DNA of 64,000 bases from contig NZ_CP038852.1 in the NCBI RefSeq assembly GCF_012276695.1, positions 62,001-126,000 on the forward strand, in the 5' to 3' direction. The translations under genes were made by a program, and so were the position numbers. The stretch comes from Candidatus Pelagibacter giovannonii. GTDB lineage: Bacteria > Pseudomonadota > Alphaproteobacteria > Pelagibacterales > Pelagibacteraceae. Under the pieces are notes generated by a model that worked only from the letters and a program-made list of their open reading frames with translations, searched no databases and had not been told where the DNA came from. Every line of letters begins with the position of its first letter. Position 1 is the first letter of the stretch. This document shows positions 31,360 to 41,000 of the stretch, in pieces.

Positions 31360-31420
31360 TTATAAATTGTATTATTCTTATTATACTCTATTAGTGCAAA
31401 ATTGATTTATAGGTAAATTT

Positions 31421-32794
31421 ATGTCTTTAATAAAAAAAATAAAAGATAAAAAAGTTAATTTTGAGTTTAATAAAGAGTACATAAAAGTTGTTACTTCTAA
31501 GATAGCTAATAATGATGCTCAATTTATTACTAATTCTTTTAATGAGATGCACCCAGCTGATGCAGCTGATATAATTGAACATCTTAGTCAAAATGATAGA
31601 GAAAGTTTAATAAAACTTAATAATTTTAATATCGATCCAGAAGTTTTTATTGAATTAAACGAGTCGGTACAATCTGAAATAATAGCTTATCTATCACCTG
31701 ATACTATTGTTAGACTTTTAAAAAACCTTGAATCTGATGATGCGATAACAATTTTAGAAAATGTTGATGAAAAAGATAAGAATACAATATTAAGCTCTTT
31801 ACCTCCAAAAGATAGATTTGCCTTACTAGAAAGTTTAAGTTATCCAGAAGACACAGCTGCTAGAATAATGCAACGTGATTTTACGGCTATACCTAGTAAT
31901 TGGTCTGTTGGTCAAACAATTGATTATTTAAGAGAAAATAAAGATTTACCTGAAGAATTTTTAGAAATTTTTATTATAGATGAAGGTTTTAAGCCAATTG
32001 GAACTGTTCCATCATCAAAAGTTTTAACCACTTCGAGAGAAACTAAAATGCTTTCTATTATGTCAGAATCTCAGCTACTTATTCCTGTTGATATGGACAA
32101 AGAGGAAGTTGGTAATGTGTTTGAAAATTACAACTTAAATTCAGCAGCTGTTGTCGACAAATCAAACAAGTTAGTTGGTATGATCATGTATGATGATGTC
32201 TTAACGGTATTAAAAGAAGAAGCCGAGGAAGATGCTTTGAGATTAGCTGGGGTAGGGGATGAAGAAATTACAGATGGGGTTTTTAAGAAAACTAGAAGAA
32301 GATTTAACTGGCTTTTATTAAACCTATTTACAGCATTTCTTGCAACATGGGTTATTAGTTTATTTGGTGCAACAATTGAGCAAATGGTTGTCCTTGCATT
32401 TCTTATGCCAATTGTTGCTTCTATGGGTGGTAATGCTGGAATGCAAACTTTGGCTGTTACTGTTAGAACATTAGCAACAAACGATTTAACAAAAAATAAC
32501 TTTACACAAAATATTTTAAAAGAATTTAATATTGGTATTTTAAATGGTATTATATTTGCTATAATAAGCGCTTTTGTAGTGCAAATTTGGTTTCAAGATT
32601 CTTTACTTTCTCTAATAATTGCTATGTCAATGATTGTTACAATGATTGTTGCAGGATTATTTGGAATTTTAGTACCTATTACTTTAAAAAAAATGGATAT
32701 TGATCCTGCTATTGCATCAAGTGTATTTGTAACAACTATTACTGATGTTATTGGTTTTGTTTCATTTCTTGGTGTTAGTGCTTATTTTCTCTAA
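31421..32794 (+). CDS. mgtE: Magnesium transporter MgtE
   Basis: MgtE is a homodimeric Mg2+ channel in the inner membrane, gated by cytoplasmic Mg2+. The protein is 457 residues. It has an N-terminal helical superfamily domain ([12 protein letters not shown], about residues 44-55), two CBS domains (about 135-255) and five membrane helices from about residue 300. The pore signature is [23 protein letters not shown] (within about 327-350). The 3' end overlaps panC by four bases. No magnesium riboswitch fits in the 61-base gap to lipB. Confidence 0.94.
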   Translation: MSLIKKIKDKKVNFEFNKEYIKVVTSKIANNDAQFITNSFNEMHPADAADIIEHLSQNDRESLIKLNNFNIDPEVFIELNESVQSEIIAYLSPDTIVRLLKNLESDDAITILENVDEKDKNTILSSLPPKDRFALLESLSYPEDTAARIMQRDFTAIPSNWSVGQTIDYLRENKDLPEEFLEIFIIDEGFKPIGTVPSSKVLTTSRETKMLSIMSESQLLIPVDMDKEEVGNVFENYNLNSAAVVDKSNKLVGMIMYDDVLTVLKEEAEEDALRLAGVGDEEITDGVFKKTRRRFNWLLLNLFTAFLATWVISLFGATIEQMVVLAFLMPIVASMGGNAGMQTLAVTVRTLATNDLTKNNFTQNILKEFNIGILNGIIFAIISAFVVQIWFQDSLLSLIIAMSMIVTMIVAGLFGILVPITLKKMDIDPAIASSVFVTTITDVIGFVSFLGVSAYFL

Positions 32795-33603
32795 AAATTA
32801 TCAATTAATCGGACGTTATCGATATAGTAAGCCACAAAAAGTTTAAAAGGTTTGTTTAAAATATTGGTACTTAAATTGTGTGTATTTCTACATTCTAAAT
32901 ATTCAATTTTAATATCAAAGTTTTTAAATAGTTCTTTCTTTAAAATAAATATCAACTTTTTGTAATTCTTTGTATTTCTAGTGATCTCTTTTTTTAATTT
33001 TAGTAATTTTTTTGTAATTATTTCTGATGCAGCAAAACTTTGTTTATTTAATAAAGAGTTTCTTGAAGATAAAGCTAAATTGTTTTTATTCCTAATAGTT
33101 TTACATATGTAAACTTTAGTATTGTACTTATTTTCAATAAAATTTTTAACTAAGAAAAATTGTTGAAAATCTTTCTCACCCATAAACATTTTTTGTGGAG
33201 AAATTAATTCAATAAAACGATCCAAAACATCAAGCACACCTTCAAAATGTCCTTTTCTAAATTTTGCACACAATATATTTTGTAATTTATTTAACTTAAT
33301 TTTATCATTTTTTTTCCAATAAATTTGTTTAACAGTTGGTAAATATACGTAGTCAACTTTGAGTTTTTTAAGGTAAATCAAATCTTTCTTTAAGTTTTTT
33401 GGATATGTTTTAAAGTCTTTTTTATTATTAAATTGAGTTGGATTAATAAAAATACTTACTAATGTTTTTTTGCAGTTTTTTTGTGATGTTTTGATTAATG
33501 CTTTGTGACCTTCATGTAAAGCTCCCATTGTTGGGACAAAACCTAATCTTTTATCAAATTCAATTGCCTTAATTAAATCAGTTTTTATTTTTATTAATTT
33601 CAT
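32791..33603 (-). CDS. panC: Pantothenate synthetase
   Basis: PanC condenses pantoate and beta-alanine with ATP to make pantothenate. With the ATG at 33603 the product is 270 residues. It has [17 protein letters not shown] (the HIGH-like HEGH), [26 protein letters not shown] and [11 protein letters not shown], which form the ATP and pantoate sites. An in-frame ATG at 33633 would add ten residues but lie four bases from the divergent galU start. The lysine load is high, and the C-terminal domain is diverged. No panB was seen nearby. Confidence 0.9.
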   Translation of the reverse strand: MKLIKIKTDLIKAIEFDKRLGFVPTMGALHEGHKALIKTSQKNCKKTLVSIFINPTQFNNKKDFKTYPKNLKKDLIYLKKLKVDYVYLPTVKQIYWKKNDKIKLNKLQNILCAKFRKGHFEGVLDVLDRFIELISPQKMFMGEKDFQQFFLVKNFIENKYNTKVYICKTIRNKNNLALSSRNSLLNKQSFAASEIITKKLLKLKKEITRNTKNYKKLIFILKKELFKNFDIKIEYLECRNTHNLSTNILNKPFKLFVAYYIDNVRLIDNF

Positions 33604-33637
33604 TTGTAATAAGAATATTAATAAGTAAAACATTTAT

Positions 33638-34453
33638 ATGATTAAACAAGCTATAATTCCTTTAGCTGGTCTTGGGACTAGACTACTACCACTAACTAGT
33701 GTTTTTGCAAAAGAGCTTCTACCTATTAATGGAAAACCAGGCCTTGAATATATTCTCGAAGAATGTATCGAGGCAGGTATTAAGGAAGTTGTATTTATTA
33801 TTTCTAAAAAAAAAATGATGATAAAGAAATATTTTTATAATGATAAATTTTATAAAGATATCATTAAAAAAAAAAGTGATCCAAAAATTATCAAAGAATA
33901 TAAAAAAATTCTTAAATATAAAAAAATGATTAAATTTGTTTTTCAAGACAAACCATTAGGAACTGGTGATGCTGTTTACAAGACTAAGAAATTTATTACA
34001 GATAAATATTTTTTAATGTTGCTACCTGATGATTTGATAATTAAAAAAAACTGCTCTAAGTCTATGATTGCCGTGCATAAAAAATTTAAAGCATCGGTTA
34101 TGGCAAGTATGAAGGTTAATAAAAATGATGTATCTAGATGGGGTATCTACAATATTAAAAAAAAAATTGGGAAAAATAATTTTATTATAAACAATGTTGT
34201 TGAAAAGCCTTCTATAAAAAATTCACCTTCTAATAATGCTGTAATTGGAAGATATATATTACCTAAAACAATTTTTTCTAAATTAAAATCATTAAAACCA
34301 GGTAAAAGTGGTGAATTTCATATCACTGATGCTATTCAAGCTTTAATAGAAGACGACAATAAATTTATTGGTCACAATTTTTCAGGTAAATACTTAGATT
34401 GTGGAACAATGAATGGTTATATTAAATCAACGTTGGAGATTTCTAAACAATGA
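33638..34453 (+). CDS. galU: UTP-glucose-1-phosphate uridylyltransferase
   Basis: The enzyme makes UDP-glucose from UTP and glucose 1-phosphate. The 271-residue protein has the nucleotide-binding start IPLAGLGTRLLPLTSVFAKELLPINGKPGLEYI (within about residues 6-38), QDKPLGTGDAV, LPDDLI and a VVEKP motif near residue 190. The length is near the family norm. It overlaps ugd by four bases (ATGA), a natural pairing because ugd uses its product. Other sugar nucleotidyltransferases are possible but less likely. Confidence 0.88.
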   Translation: MIKQAIIPLAGLGTRLLPLTSVFAKELLPINGKPGLEYILEECIEAGIKEVVFIISKKKMMIKKYFYNDKFYKDIIKKKSDPKIIKEYKKILKYKKMIKFVFQDKPLGTGDAVYKTKKFITDKYFLMLLPDDLIIKKNCSKSMIAVHKKFKASVMASMKVNKNDVSRWGIYNIKKKIGKNNFIINNVVEKPSIKNSPSNNAVIGRYILPKTIFSKLKSLKPGKSGEFHITDAIQALIEDDNKFIGHNFSGKYLDCGTMNGYIKSTLEISKQ

Positions 34454-35748
34454 AACTTTGCATGATAGGAACGGGGTATGTTGGCTTAGTCAGCGGCGTT
34501 TGTTTTTCCGATTTAGGGAATGACGTTATTTGTGTTGATAAAGATTTAAATAAAATTGACAACTTAAAAAATGGTATTATCCCCATATACGAACCTGGTT
34601 TAGATGAATTAATTATTAAAAATTATAAAAATAATCGTTTAAAATTCTCTACGAATTTAAAAAATTCAATTTCAAAGTCAGACATAATTTTTATTTGTGT
34701 TGGCACACCCACTAAAAAAAATGAAAATAATGCTGACTTAAGTCAAGTATATAATGTTGCAAAACAGATTAGTAAATCTATTAAAAAGTATAAAATTGTT
34801 ATAACTAAATCTACCGTTCCAGTGACAACTGGAGATCAAATAGAAAAAATTATATCAAAAAAAGTATCAAAAAAACTTTTTTCAGTAGTTTCAAATCCTG
34901 AATTTTTAAGAGAAGGTGACGCTATAAGAGATTTTACCTATCCTGATAGAGTGGTCATAGGTACAAATAATAAAAAATCTAATAAGATTTTAAAAAATCT
35001 TTATTCACCACTGATATCAAAAGGTGCAAAGTACGTTAATACGTCTCGAAGAGCAGCCGAATTAATAAAGTATGCCTCTAATTCTTTTCTAGCAACAAAG
35101 ATTACTTTTATTAATGAGCTAGCTAATTTATGTGAAAAAATTAATGTTAACATTGAAGATATCTCTATTGGCATGGGTCTCGATAATAGAATTGGTAGCC
35201 GTTTTTTAAGAGCTGGTCCTGCTTATGGTGGATCTTGTTTTCCAAAAGATACTAAGGCCATTACAGCCACCGCAGATAAATTTAAAACTAATTTAACAGT
35301 TATTAAAAGTGTAATTAAATCAAATGAAAATAGATCATCACTAATGTTAAAAAAAGTTTTTGATATTTTAAAAAATAAAATAAAGAATAAAAATATTTGT
35401 TTCTTAGGGGTAACATTTAAAGCCAATACAGATGATATGAGAGATTCTTCAAGTCTAAAAATGATTCCTGCATTGATTAAAAAGGGTGCAAAGATTAATT
35501 ATTTTGATCCTACTGGAGAAAAGTTAGATTTTAAAAAATTTAAGAATGTTATTTTTTCAAACAATATTAAAGAGGCTATTAAAAAATCAGATTTAATTAT
35601 TATTCACACAGAATGGAATGATTTTAAAAATATTAACTTTAAAAAAGATGTGAAAAATAAAAAGTTCTCAATTTTTGATATGAGAAATATTTACTCAGTT
35701 GATAAAATGAAAGATAATAAAATTAAATATTTTAGTATTGGAAATTAA
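34450..35748 (+). CDS. ugd: UDP-glucose 6-dehydrogenase
   Basis: The enzyme oxidises UDP-glucose to UDP-glucuronate with two NAD+, feeding surface polysaccharide synthesis. The 432-residue protein starts with the Rossmann motif IGTGYVGLVSGVCFSDLG (within about residues 6-23). It has GTPTKKNENNADLS, NPEFLREGDAI and the catalytic cysteine in GPAYGGSCFPKDTKA (about 256-270). Its stop overlaps ridA on the other strand by four bases. No further polysaccharide genes are adjacent. Confidence 0.93.
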   Translation: MKLCMIGTGYVGLVSGVCFSDLGNDVICVDKDLNKIDNLKNGIIPIYEPGLDELIIKNYKNNRLKFSTNLKNSISKSDIIFICVGTPTKKNENNADLSQVYNVAKQISKSIKKYKIVITKSTVPVTTGDQIEKIISKKVSKKLFSVVSNPEFLREGDAIRDFTYPDRVVIGTNNKKSNKILKNLYSPLISKGAKYVNTSRRAAELIKYASNSFLATKITFINELANLCEKINVNIEDISIGMGLDNRIGSRFLRAGPAYGGSCFPKDTKAITATADKFKTNLTVIKSVIKSNENRSSLMLKKVFDILKNKIKNKNICFLGVTFKANTDDMRDSSSLKMIPALIKKGAKINYFDPTGEKLDFKKFKNVIFSNNIKEAIKKSDLIIIHTEWNDFKNINFKKDVKNKKFSIFDMRNIYSVDKMKDNKIKYFSIGN

Positions 35749-36206
35749 TTTAATTCAAAAATAGCATCAACCTCGACCGACACACCAAGTGGCAAACTGT
35801 TTGTACTAACAGCTGCTCTTGTATGCATTCCAGAGTCTCCAAAAACTGAAACTATTAAATCTGAAGCACCATTTATTACTTTGGGTTGTTCTATAAAATC
35901 TTCTGTTGAATTAACAAACCCTGTAAGCTTTATACAAGATTTTACTTTTGAAAGATCATTGCCACAAGCTTTTTTAACTTGAGATATTATGCTTAGGCCA
36001 CAACGTTTAGCTGCTTCATATCCGTCCTCAGTTTTTAGATCCTTACCAACCTTACCTTTGATTAATTCTCCATTTGCTGCGGTAGAAATTTGTCCTGAGA
36101 TAAATAACATTTTACCAATTTGTTTTGACGCAAGATATGATCCAACAGGATCTCTTGCCTCTGGCAGTTCTAAGTTTAATTCTTTTATTTTATCTTCATA
36201 TGACAT
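35745..36206 (-). CDS. RidA family protein (reactive enamine/imine deaminase-like)
   Basis: RidA proteins hydrolyse reactive 2-aminoacrylate-type enamines produced by PLP enzymes. The 153-residue protein has LFISGQIS (about residues 33-40), CIKLTGFVNSTEDF and a C-terminal HTRAAVSTNSLPLGVSVEVDAIFEL. The arginine in HTRAAV and the glutamate in VEVDA are the usual ligand residues. It belongs to a longer subgroup than classical RidA, so its substrate is uncertain. It is the last gene of the minus-strand topA run. Confidence 0.85.
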   Translation of the reverse strand: MSYEDKIKELNLELPEARDPVGSYLASKQIGKMLFISGQISTAANGELIKGKVGKDLKTEDGYEAAKRCGLSIISQVKKACGNDLSKVKSCIKLTGFVNSTEDFIEQPKVINGASDLIVSVFGDSGMHTRAAVSTNSLPLGVSVEVDAIFELN

Positions 36207-36208
36207 TA

Positions 36209-36511
36209 TTATTTCTCCATAAATTCAGTTAATGTTTTACTATTTTTAAATTTAACAAGTTTTTCTTTTAAATTAAGTTTGTCAAATTTCTTTTTTCCAC
36301 TCTTAGCATTAGTAGTTATTTTTTCTTTAAGTTCTTCAGCTCCATTCGTTGCTTTTAATTTAAGTTCTGAAGATTTACCTTTTAGATTTTTTGCTGAACA
36401 CTCTATGTATTTTGCACTAACTTTTTCAAACTGATTACAATCAATTTTTTCAGCCATAGCATTAGACATAAGCACTGATGTAATTAATGTTATAAATATT
36501 ATTTTTTTCAT
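36209..36511 (-). CDS. Small secreted lysine-rich protein of unknown function
   Basis: This 100-residue protein starts with a clear signal peptide (MKKIIFITLITSVLMSNAMA, cleavage before Glu). The mature region is highly charged and predicted helical, with two cysteines (DCNQ and ECSA) that could form a disulphide. No known domain is recognised. Its ATG overlaps the topA stop (ATGA), and it is followed two bases later by ridA, so it is expressed within this run. Periplasmic location is inferred. Confidence 0.75.
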   Translation of the reverse strand: MKKIIFITLITSVLMSNAMAEKIDCNQFEKVSAKYIECSAKNLKGKSSELKLKATNGAEELKEKITTNAKSGKKKFDKLNLKEKLVKFKNSKTLTEFMEK

Positions 36512-39099
36512 TTTTTTTTCTTTTTCTTAATTTTTTTATTTTTATCGTATTCTTTTCTTTTCTCAATTAATATTAAAGCTTCTTCCATATTAAGTTCTAA
36601 GGGGTCTTTTTCCTCTGGAATTGTTGCGTTAAGAGATTTATATTTAATATAAGGCCCATATTGTCCCTTCATTACTCTAACAGGTTTTTTGTCTTCAGGG
36701 TGTTCTCCTAGGTCTTTTATAATTGATGCAGACATTCTACCGGGTTTAGCCTCCGCTATCAGAGTTATTGCTCTATTAAGACCAATTGAAAAGATTTCCT
36801 CAACATTTTCAATTCTTGCTGATTTGTTTTCACATTTCAAATATGGACCAAATCTTCCTGAGTTTAATATTATATCTTTTTGATTTTCAGGATTAATACC
36901 TAAACTTTTTGGTAATGAACATAAAAATTTAGCCCTATCAAGATCCACGCTATCTAATGTAATTCCTTTAGGTATAGAGACATTTCTTAAATTATTATCT
37001 TCTTTTTCTATCTTCTTTTTTTTTGTTTTCTTTTTCTTTTTTGTTTCAACTATAATTTCTTCTTTTATTTCCTCAATTTTTTCATACTGTAAGTAGAGAC
37101 CAAACCTTCCATTTTTAAGGTACATATCATTTCCATTTTCATGTTTACCTATAAATTTTGGTTCAGCTAGTTGAGATTGAGCAGTTGCTTTTGCTTTGGA
37201 TAAGGGTCTGGTAAATTTACAATCTGGATAATTTGAACATCCAATAAAAGCACCACCTCTAAAACTATTTTTTAAACTTAATGATCCATTGTCACATAAC
37301 TTACATTGTCTATTAATATTTCCATCTGTATCTCTTTCAAAAATTAAACTTCCTAGACTATCGTTTAATAGATCTAAAACTTCTCTAGTTCTCTTCTCTT
37401 TAACGTCAGATACATTTTGATTAAAGTCTTTCCAAAATAACTCTAGAACTTTTATCCATCCTTCCTTACCGGTAGTAATATCATCAAGTTGATTTTCTAA
37501 ACTTGCTGTGAAGTTATAGTCAACATATTTAGAGAAAAGTTTTTCAAGAAAGGCAGAAATTAGTTTACCACGATCTGTTGGGTGAAATCTTTTATTAATT
37601 GCTTCCGCATACCCTCTAGTAGATATAACGGATATTATACTCGCATATGTTGAGGGTCTTCCAATACCTAGTTCTTCTAATTTTTTAACTAAACTTGCTT
37701 CTGAGTATCTTGGTGGTGGTTGTGTAAAATGTTGTTCATCTAATAAAGCTTCTATATTAACTGGACCTTTGTTCATTTCAGGAAGGATATCTTCATCATC
37801 ATCTTTTTTAGTATCCTTCATAACCTTTAGAAAGCCATCAAACTTAATAACAGATCCACTAGCTTTACAGATTGATCCATTATCATCTGAGATTATCGTA
37901 ATAGTATTTCTATCAAATTGAGCGGATTTCATTTGAGAGGATAGGGCTCTACTCCAAATTAAATCATATAATTTATGTTGATCTGGACTTAGGTATTTTT
38001 TAACTGTATCTGGTGCACGCATAATATCTGTAGGTCTAATAGCTTCATGTGCTTCTTGAGCATTTTTAGCTTTTTTTCCAGAATAACTTGCTGCATTATC
38101 TGGAACATATTCATCACCAAACTCATTTTTTATATATTTCCTGAAAGTGTCTATAGCGTCCGTAGATAAGTTGGTACCATCTGTTCGCATATACGTGATA
38201 AGACCAATAGTTTCACCATCTATTTCTATACCTTGATAAAGTTTTTGAGCTATCTGCATTGTACGTGATGCTCCAAATCCTAGTCTACCTGAGGAAACTT
38301 GCTGTAATGTAGAGGTAGTAAAAGGGCCCGAAGGGTTTCTGTTAACAATTTTGCTTGAGATGTCATTTATATTGAACTTCTTAGACTTAACTTCTTCAAT
38401 TGCTTTATTAATTTCAGCTTTATTTTTAAAAGAAAATTTTTCAATTTTTTTATCATTTAATTGGGTGATACTTGCTAATATAGAATTTTTATCATTGTCG
38501 TTGAATTGAACACTTAAAGTCCAAAATTCTTCAGGATCAAAAAGTTCTATCTCATGTTCTCGTTCAGTAATTAATTTTAAAGCAACAGACTGGACACGTC
38601 CGGCAGATTTAGAACCGGGCAGTTTTGTCCACAAAATTGGTGATATGTTAAAGCCAACTAAATAGTCTAAGGCTCTTCTAGCCATATAAGCATCAACAAG
38701 CAGTGGCTCGATTTGACGTGGGTTTTCAATTCCATGAATGACAGCTTTTTTTGTAATTTCATTAAAAACAACTCTTTCTACATGCTTGTCTTTAATTAAT
38801 TTTTTCTCATTTAAATATTCTTTAACATGCCAAGCAATCGCTTCTCCCTCACGGTCGGGGTCAGTTGCTAATATGATTTTTGATGAAATTTTAGCCGCAT
38901 CTGTAATTTCTTTAAGATATTTTTTAGAAAAACTATCTACTTCCCATTCCATTTTAAAATTATTTTCTGGATCAACAGAACCATTTTTTGAAGGAAGGTC
39001 TCTAATATGACCATAACTTGCTAATACAATATAATCATCACCTAGATATTTATTGATAGTTTTTGCTTTAGCTGGACTTTCTACGACTACAAGATTCAT
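36508..39099 (-). CDS. topA: DNA topoisomerase I
   Basis: The type IA topoisomerase relaxes negative supercoils. The 863-residue protein has the Toprim domain with ATDPDREGEAIAWHV (about residues 108-122) and the catalytic tyrosine in LITYMRTDGTN. One Cys4 zinc ribbon (CKLC...CSNYPDC) lies in the C-terminal third. Three FGxYL/YGPYI-type repeats follow, then a tail of lysines encoded by a long A run that may be slippage-prone. It follows plsY by 37 bases. The dprA gene often found between these two in alphaproteobacteria is absent. Confidence 0.96.
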   Translation of the reverse strand: MNLVVVESPAKAKTINKYLGDDYIVLASYGHIRDLPSKNGSVDPENNFKMEWEVDSFSKKYLKEITDAAKISSKIILATDPDREGEAIAWHVKEYLNEKKLIKDKHVERVVFNEITKKAVIHGIENPRQIEPLLVDAYMARRALDYLVGFNISPILWTKLPGSKSAGRVQSVALKLITEREHEIELFDPEEFWTLSVQFNDNDKNSILASITQLNDKKIEKFSFKNKAEINKAIEEVKSKKFNINDISSKIVNRNPSGPFTTSTLQQVSSGRLGFGASRTMQIAQKLYQGIEIDGETIGLITYMRTDGTNLSTDAIDTFRKYIKNEFGDEYVPDNAASYSGKKAKNAQEAHEAIRPTDIMRAPDTVKKYLSPDQHKLYDLIWSRALSSQMKSAQFDRNTITIISDDNGSICKASGSVIKFDGFLKVMKDTKKDDDEDILPEMNKGPVNIEALLDEQHFTQPPPRYSEASLVKKLEELGIGRPSTYASIISVISTRGYAEAINKRFHPTDRGKLISAFLEKLFSKYVDYNFTASLENQLDDITTGKEGWIKVLELFWKDFNQNVSDVKEKRTREVLDLLNDSLGSLIFERDTDGNINRQCKLCDNGSLSLKNSFRGGAFIGCSNYPDCKFTRPLSKAKATAQSQLAEPKFIGKHENGNDMYLKNGRFGLYLQYEKIEEIKEEIIVETKKKKKTKKKKIEKEDNNLRNVSIPKGITLDSVDLDRAKFLCSLPKSLGINPENQKDIILNSGRFGPYLKCENKSARIENVEEIFSIGLNRAITLIAEAKPGRMSASIIKDLGEHPEDKKPVRVMKGQYGPYIKYKSLNATIPEEKDPLELNMEEALILIEKRKEYDKNKKIKKKKKK

Positions 39100-39136
39100 T
39101 ACTAAACAAATTACTTAAAAGACTTAGATAGTCAAA

Positions 39137-39712
39137 TCAATAAATTTTAGTCTTAGTTTCTTCTTTGTTTTTCAATCGTTTGACGTTTTCTCTGTGTGTG
39201 TAGAATATAAGCACAAACATTATCATGAAAAATATTGAATTATAATTTTCAAAATTTATTAAATAAATTGGAACCATTAAACTACCAACTAGTGATGAAA
39301 GTGATGAGTATTGTGATATAAGAAATGTAACAGCCCAACTAATAATAAATACTAAACCCAAAACTAAGTTTATCGAAAATAATATCCCAACATACGTTGC
39401 AACACCCTTGCCCCCTTTAAACTTAAGCCATACTGGAAAAACGTGACCTAAAAAGGTGCTTAATGATGCAATAAAGATATAATCGGGATAATTAAATTTT
39501 ACATATAAAACAGGCAATACAGCTTTTGTTATATCCAGTAATAAAGTTGCATAGCCTAAAGTTTTATTACCTGTTCTAAGAGCATTTGTAGCTCCAATGT
39601 TTCCTGAGCCAATATCTCTAATATCTTTTTTTAAAAATATTTTTGTAAGTATAAAACCAAAAGGTATTGATCCCAATAAATATGAACTTAATGCAACAAT
39701 TAAATATTCCAT
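39137..39712 (-). CDS. plsY: Acyl-phosphate:glycerol-3-phosphate acyltransferase
   Basis: PlsY is an inner-membrane enzyme that transfers the acyl group from acyl-phosphate to glycerol 3-phosphate, the first step of phospholipid synthesis. The 191-residue protein has about five membrane helices and the three family motifs: GSIPFGFILTK (about residues 14-24), GSGNIGATNALR (about 36-47) and KGGKGVATYVG (about 98-108). Its ATG lies two bases after the pyrC-like stop. The pyrB-pyrC-plsY order is typical of alphaproteobacteria. Confidence 0.95.
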   Translation of the reverse strand: MEYLIVALSSYLLGSIPFGFILTKIFLKKDIRDIGSGNIGATNALRTGNKTLGYATLLLDITKAVLPVLYVKFNYPDYIFIASLSTFLGHVFPVWLKFKGGKGVATYVGILFSINLVLGLVFIISWAVTFLISQYSSLSSLVGSLMVPIYLINFENYNSIFFMIMFVLIFYTHRENVKRLKNKEETKTKIY

Positions 39713-39714
39713 TA

Positions 39715-41000
39715 TTATAACTTAAATAATTCTTCACCTTTTACAAATGTATTAGTGACTTTACCTTGGAGTTTTTTGTCTTCGATGGAGGTATTTTTTG
39801 ATTTGGAGATAAGCTTATCTTTTTTGACAACCCAGGGCTTATCAATATCTACAATACAAAAATCTGCTTCATTACCCACTGAAAGATTGCCCTTATCAAT
39901 TTTTAAAATCTTTGCAGGGTTTGATGTTAAAGCTTTAATTATAGTTTCTAATTTAAGAGAGCCATTGTGATATAACTCCAGACTTAGTGATAAAAGCGTT
40001 TCTATTCCAGAGGCCCCTGTAGATGCTTGTGCAAACGTCAATCTTTTTTGTTCTTCATCTTCTGGTTTGTGATCAGATACAATAACGTCTATCGTTTCAT
40101 CCTTTAATCCTTGCACTAGAGCAATTCTATCTTCTTCAGTTCTTAATGGGGGTGATAACTTTAAGAAAGTTCTGAAATCTCCTATATCATTTTCATTTAA
40201 TGAAAGGTTATTTACGGAGACACCTGTTGTAAATTTAACTTTATTTTTTCTTTTCTCAATAATTTCAACTGATTTTGCAGCTGAAATCTGTGATATGTGA
40301 TATCTGCATTTAATATTTTCAAGCAACGTTAAATCTCTTTCAATAATTATTCTTTCAGCAACAGCAGGTATTCCAGATAATCCAAGTTTAGTTGCAATAA
40401 TTCCAGAATTAATCATTCCATTTTTAGATAAATCGTAATCTTCAGCGTGTTGCATGATGAGTGTGCCTAAATCTTTAGCTGAATTCATTATACGCGACAT
40501 CAGTTGAGTATTTTGAATTGTTTTAACTCCATCAGTAAATCCAATTATTCCTCTAGTTTGAAGCAAACCAAATTCAGTCATGCTAGTTCCTTCAATATTT
40601 TTGGTAAGTGCAGCACTTGGAAAAACATTAATTCTAGATTTGTCTCTTCCACGTCTTTTTAAAAAATCTACTATTGAAACGTTATCTATAATTGGGTCCG
40701 TATTAGGCATAGTAACAACTGAAGTAACCCCCCTGCAAGTGCTGCATTACTTAGAGTTCTAAAATTTTCTTTATATTCATAACCAGGTTCACCTGCAAAG
40801 ACACGCATATCAACAAGACCTGGGAATATATATTTACCATTTAAATCTATTATTTTTTCTCTTGAAGGAATATTGTTAGAGTTTACTTTTTTACCGATAG
40901 CTTCAATTAAGCCATCTTCTCCAATAATTAATCCACCTTTCTCATTGATAGAGTTGTAAGGGTCAATTATATTTGCATTTATAAAATATTGTTTTTTCAT
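39715..41000 (-). pseudogene. pyrC: Dihydroorotase-like protein interrupted by a frameshift
   Basis: Two overlapping frames together match one class I dihydroorotase-like protein of about 428 residues. The first (41000-40686) ends within AALAGG, and the second continues with VTSVVTMPNTDP. The break lies at a G6 tract (C6 on the plus strand, 40728-40733). One more G restores the frame. The expected metal ligands HxH after PGLVD are replaced by RVF (Arg66-Phe68), whereas later candidate ligands (HAED, YHIS, SDHKP) remain. The gene is immediately downstream of pyrB. Relatives with this change are thought to be structural partners of aspartate carbamoyltransferase. Sequencing error, true mutation and slippage cannot be separated here. 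Confidence 0.8.
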
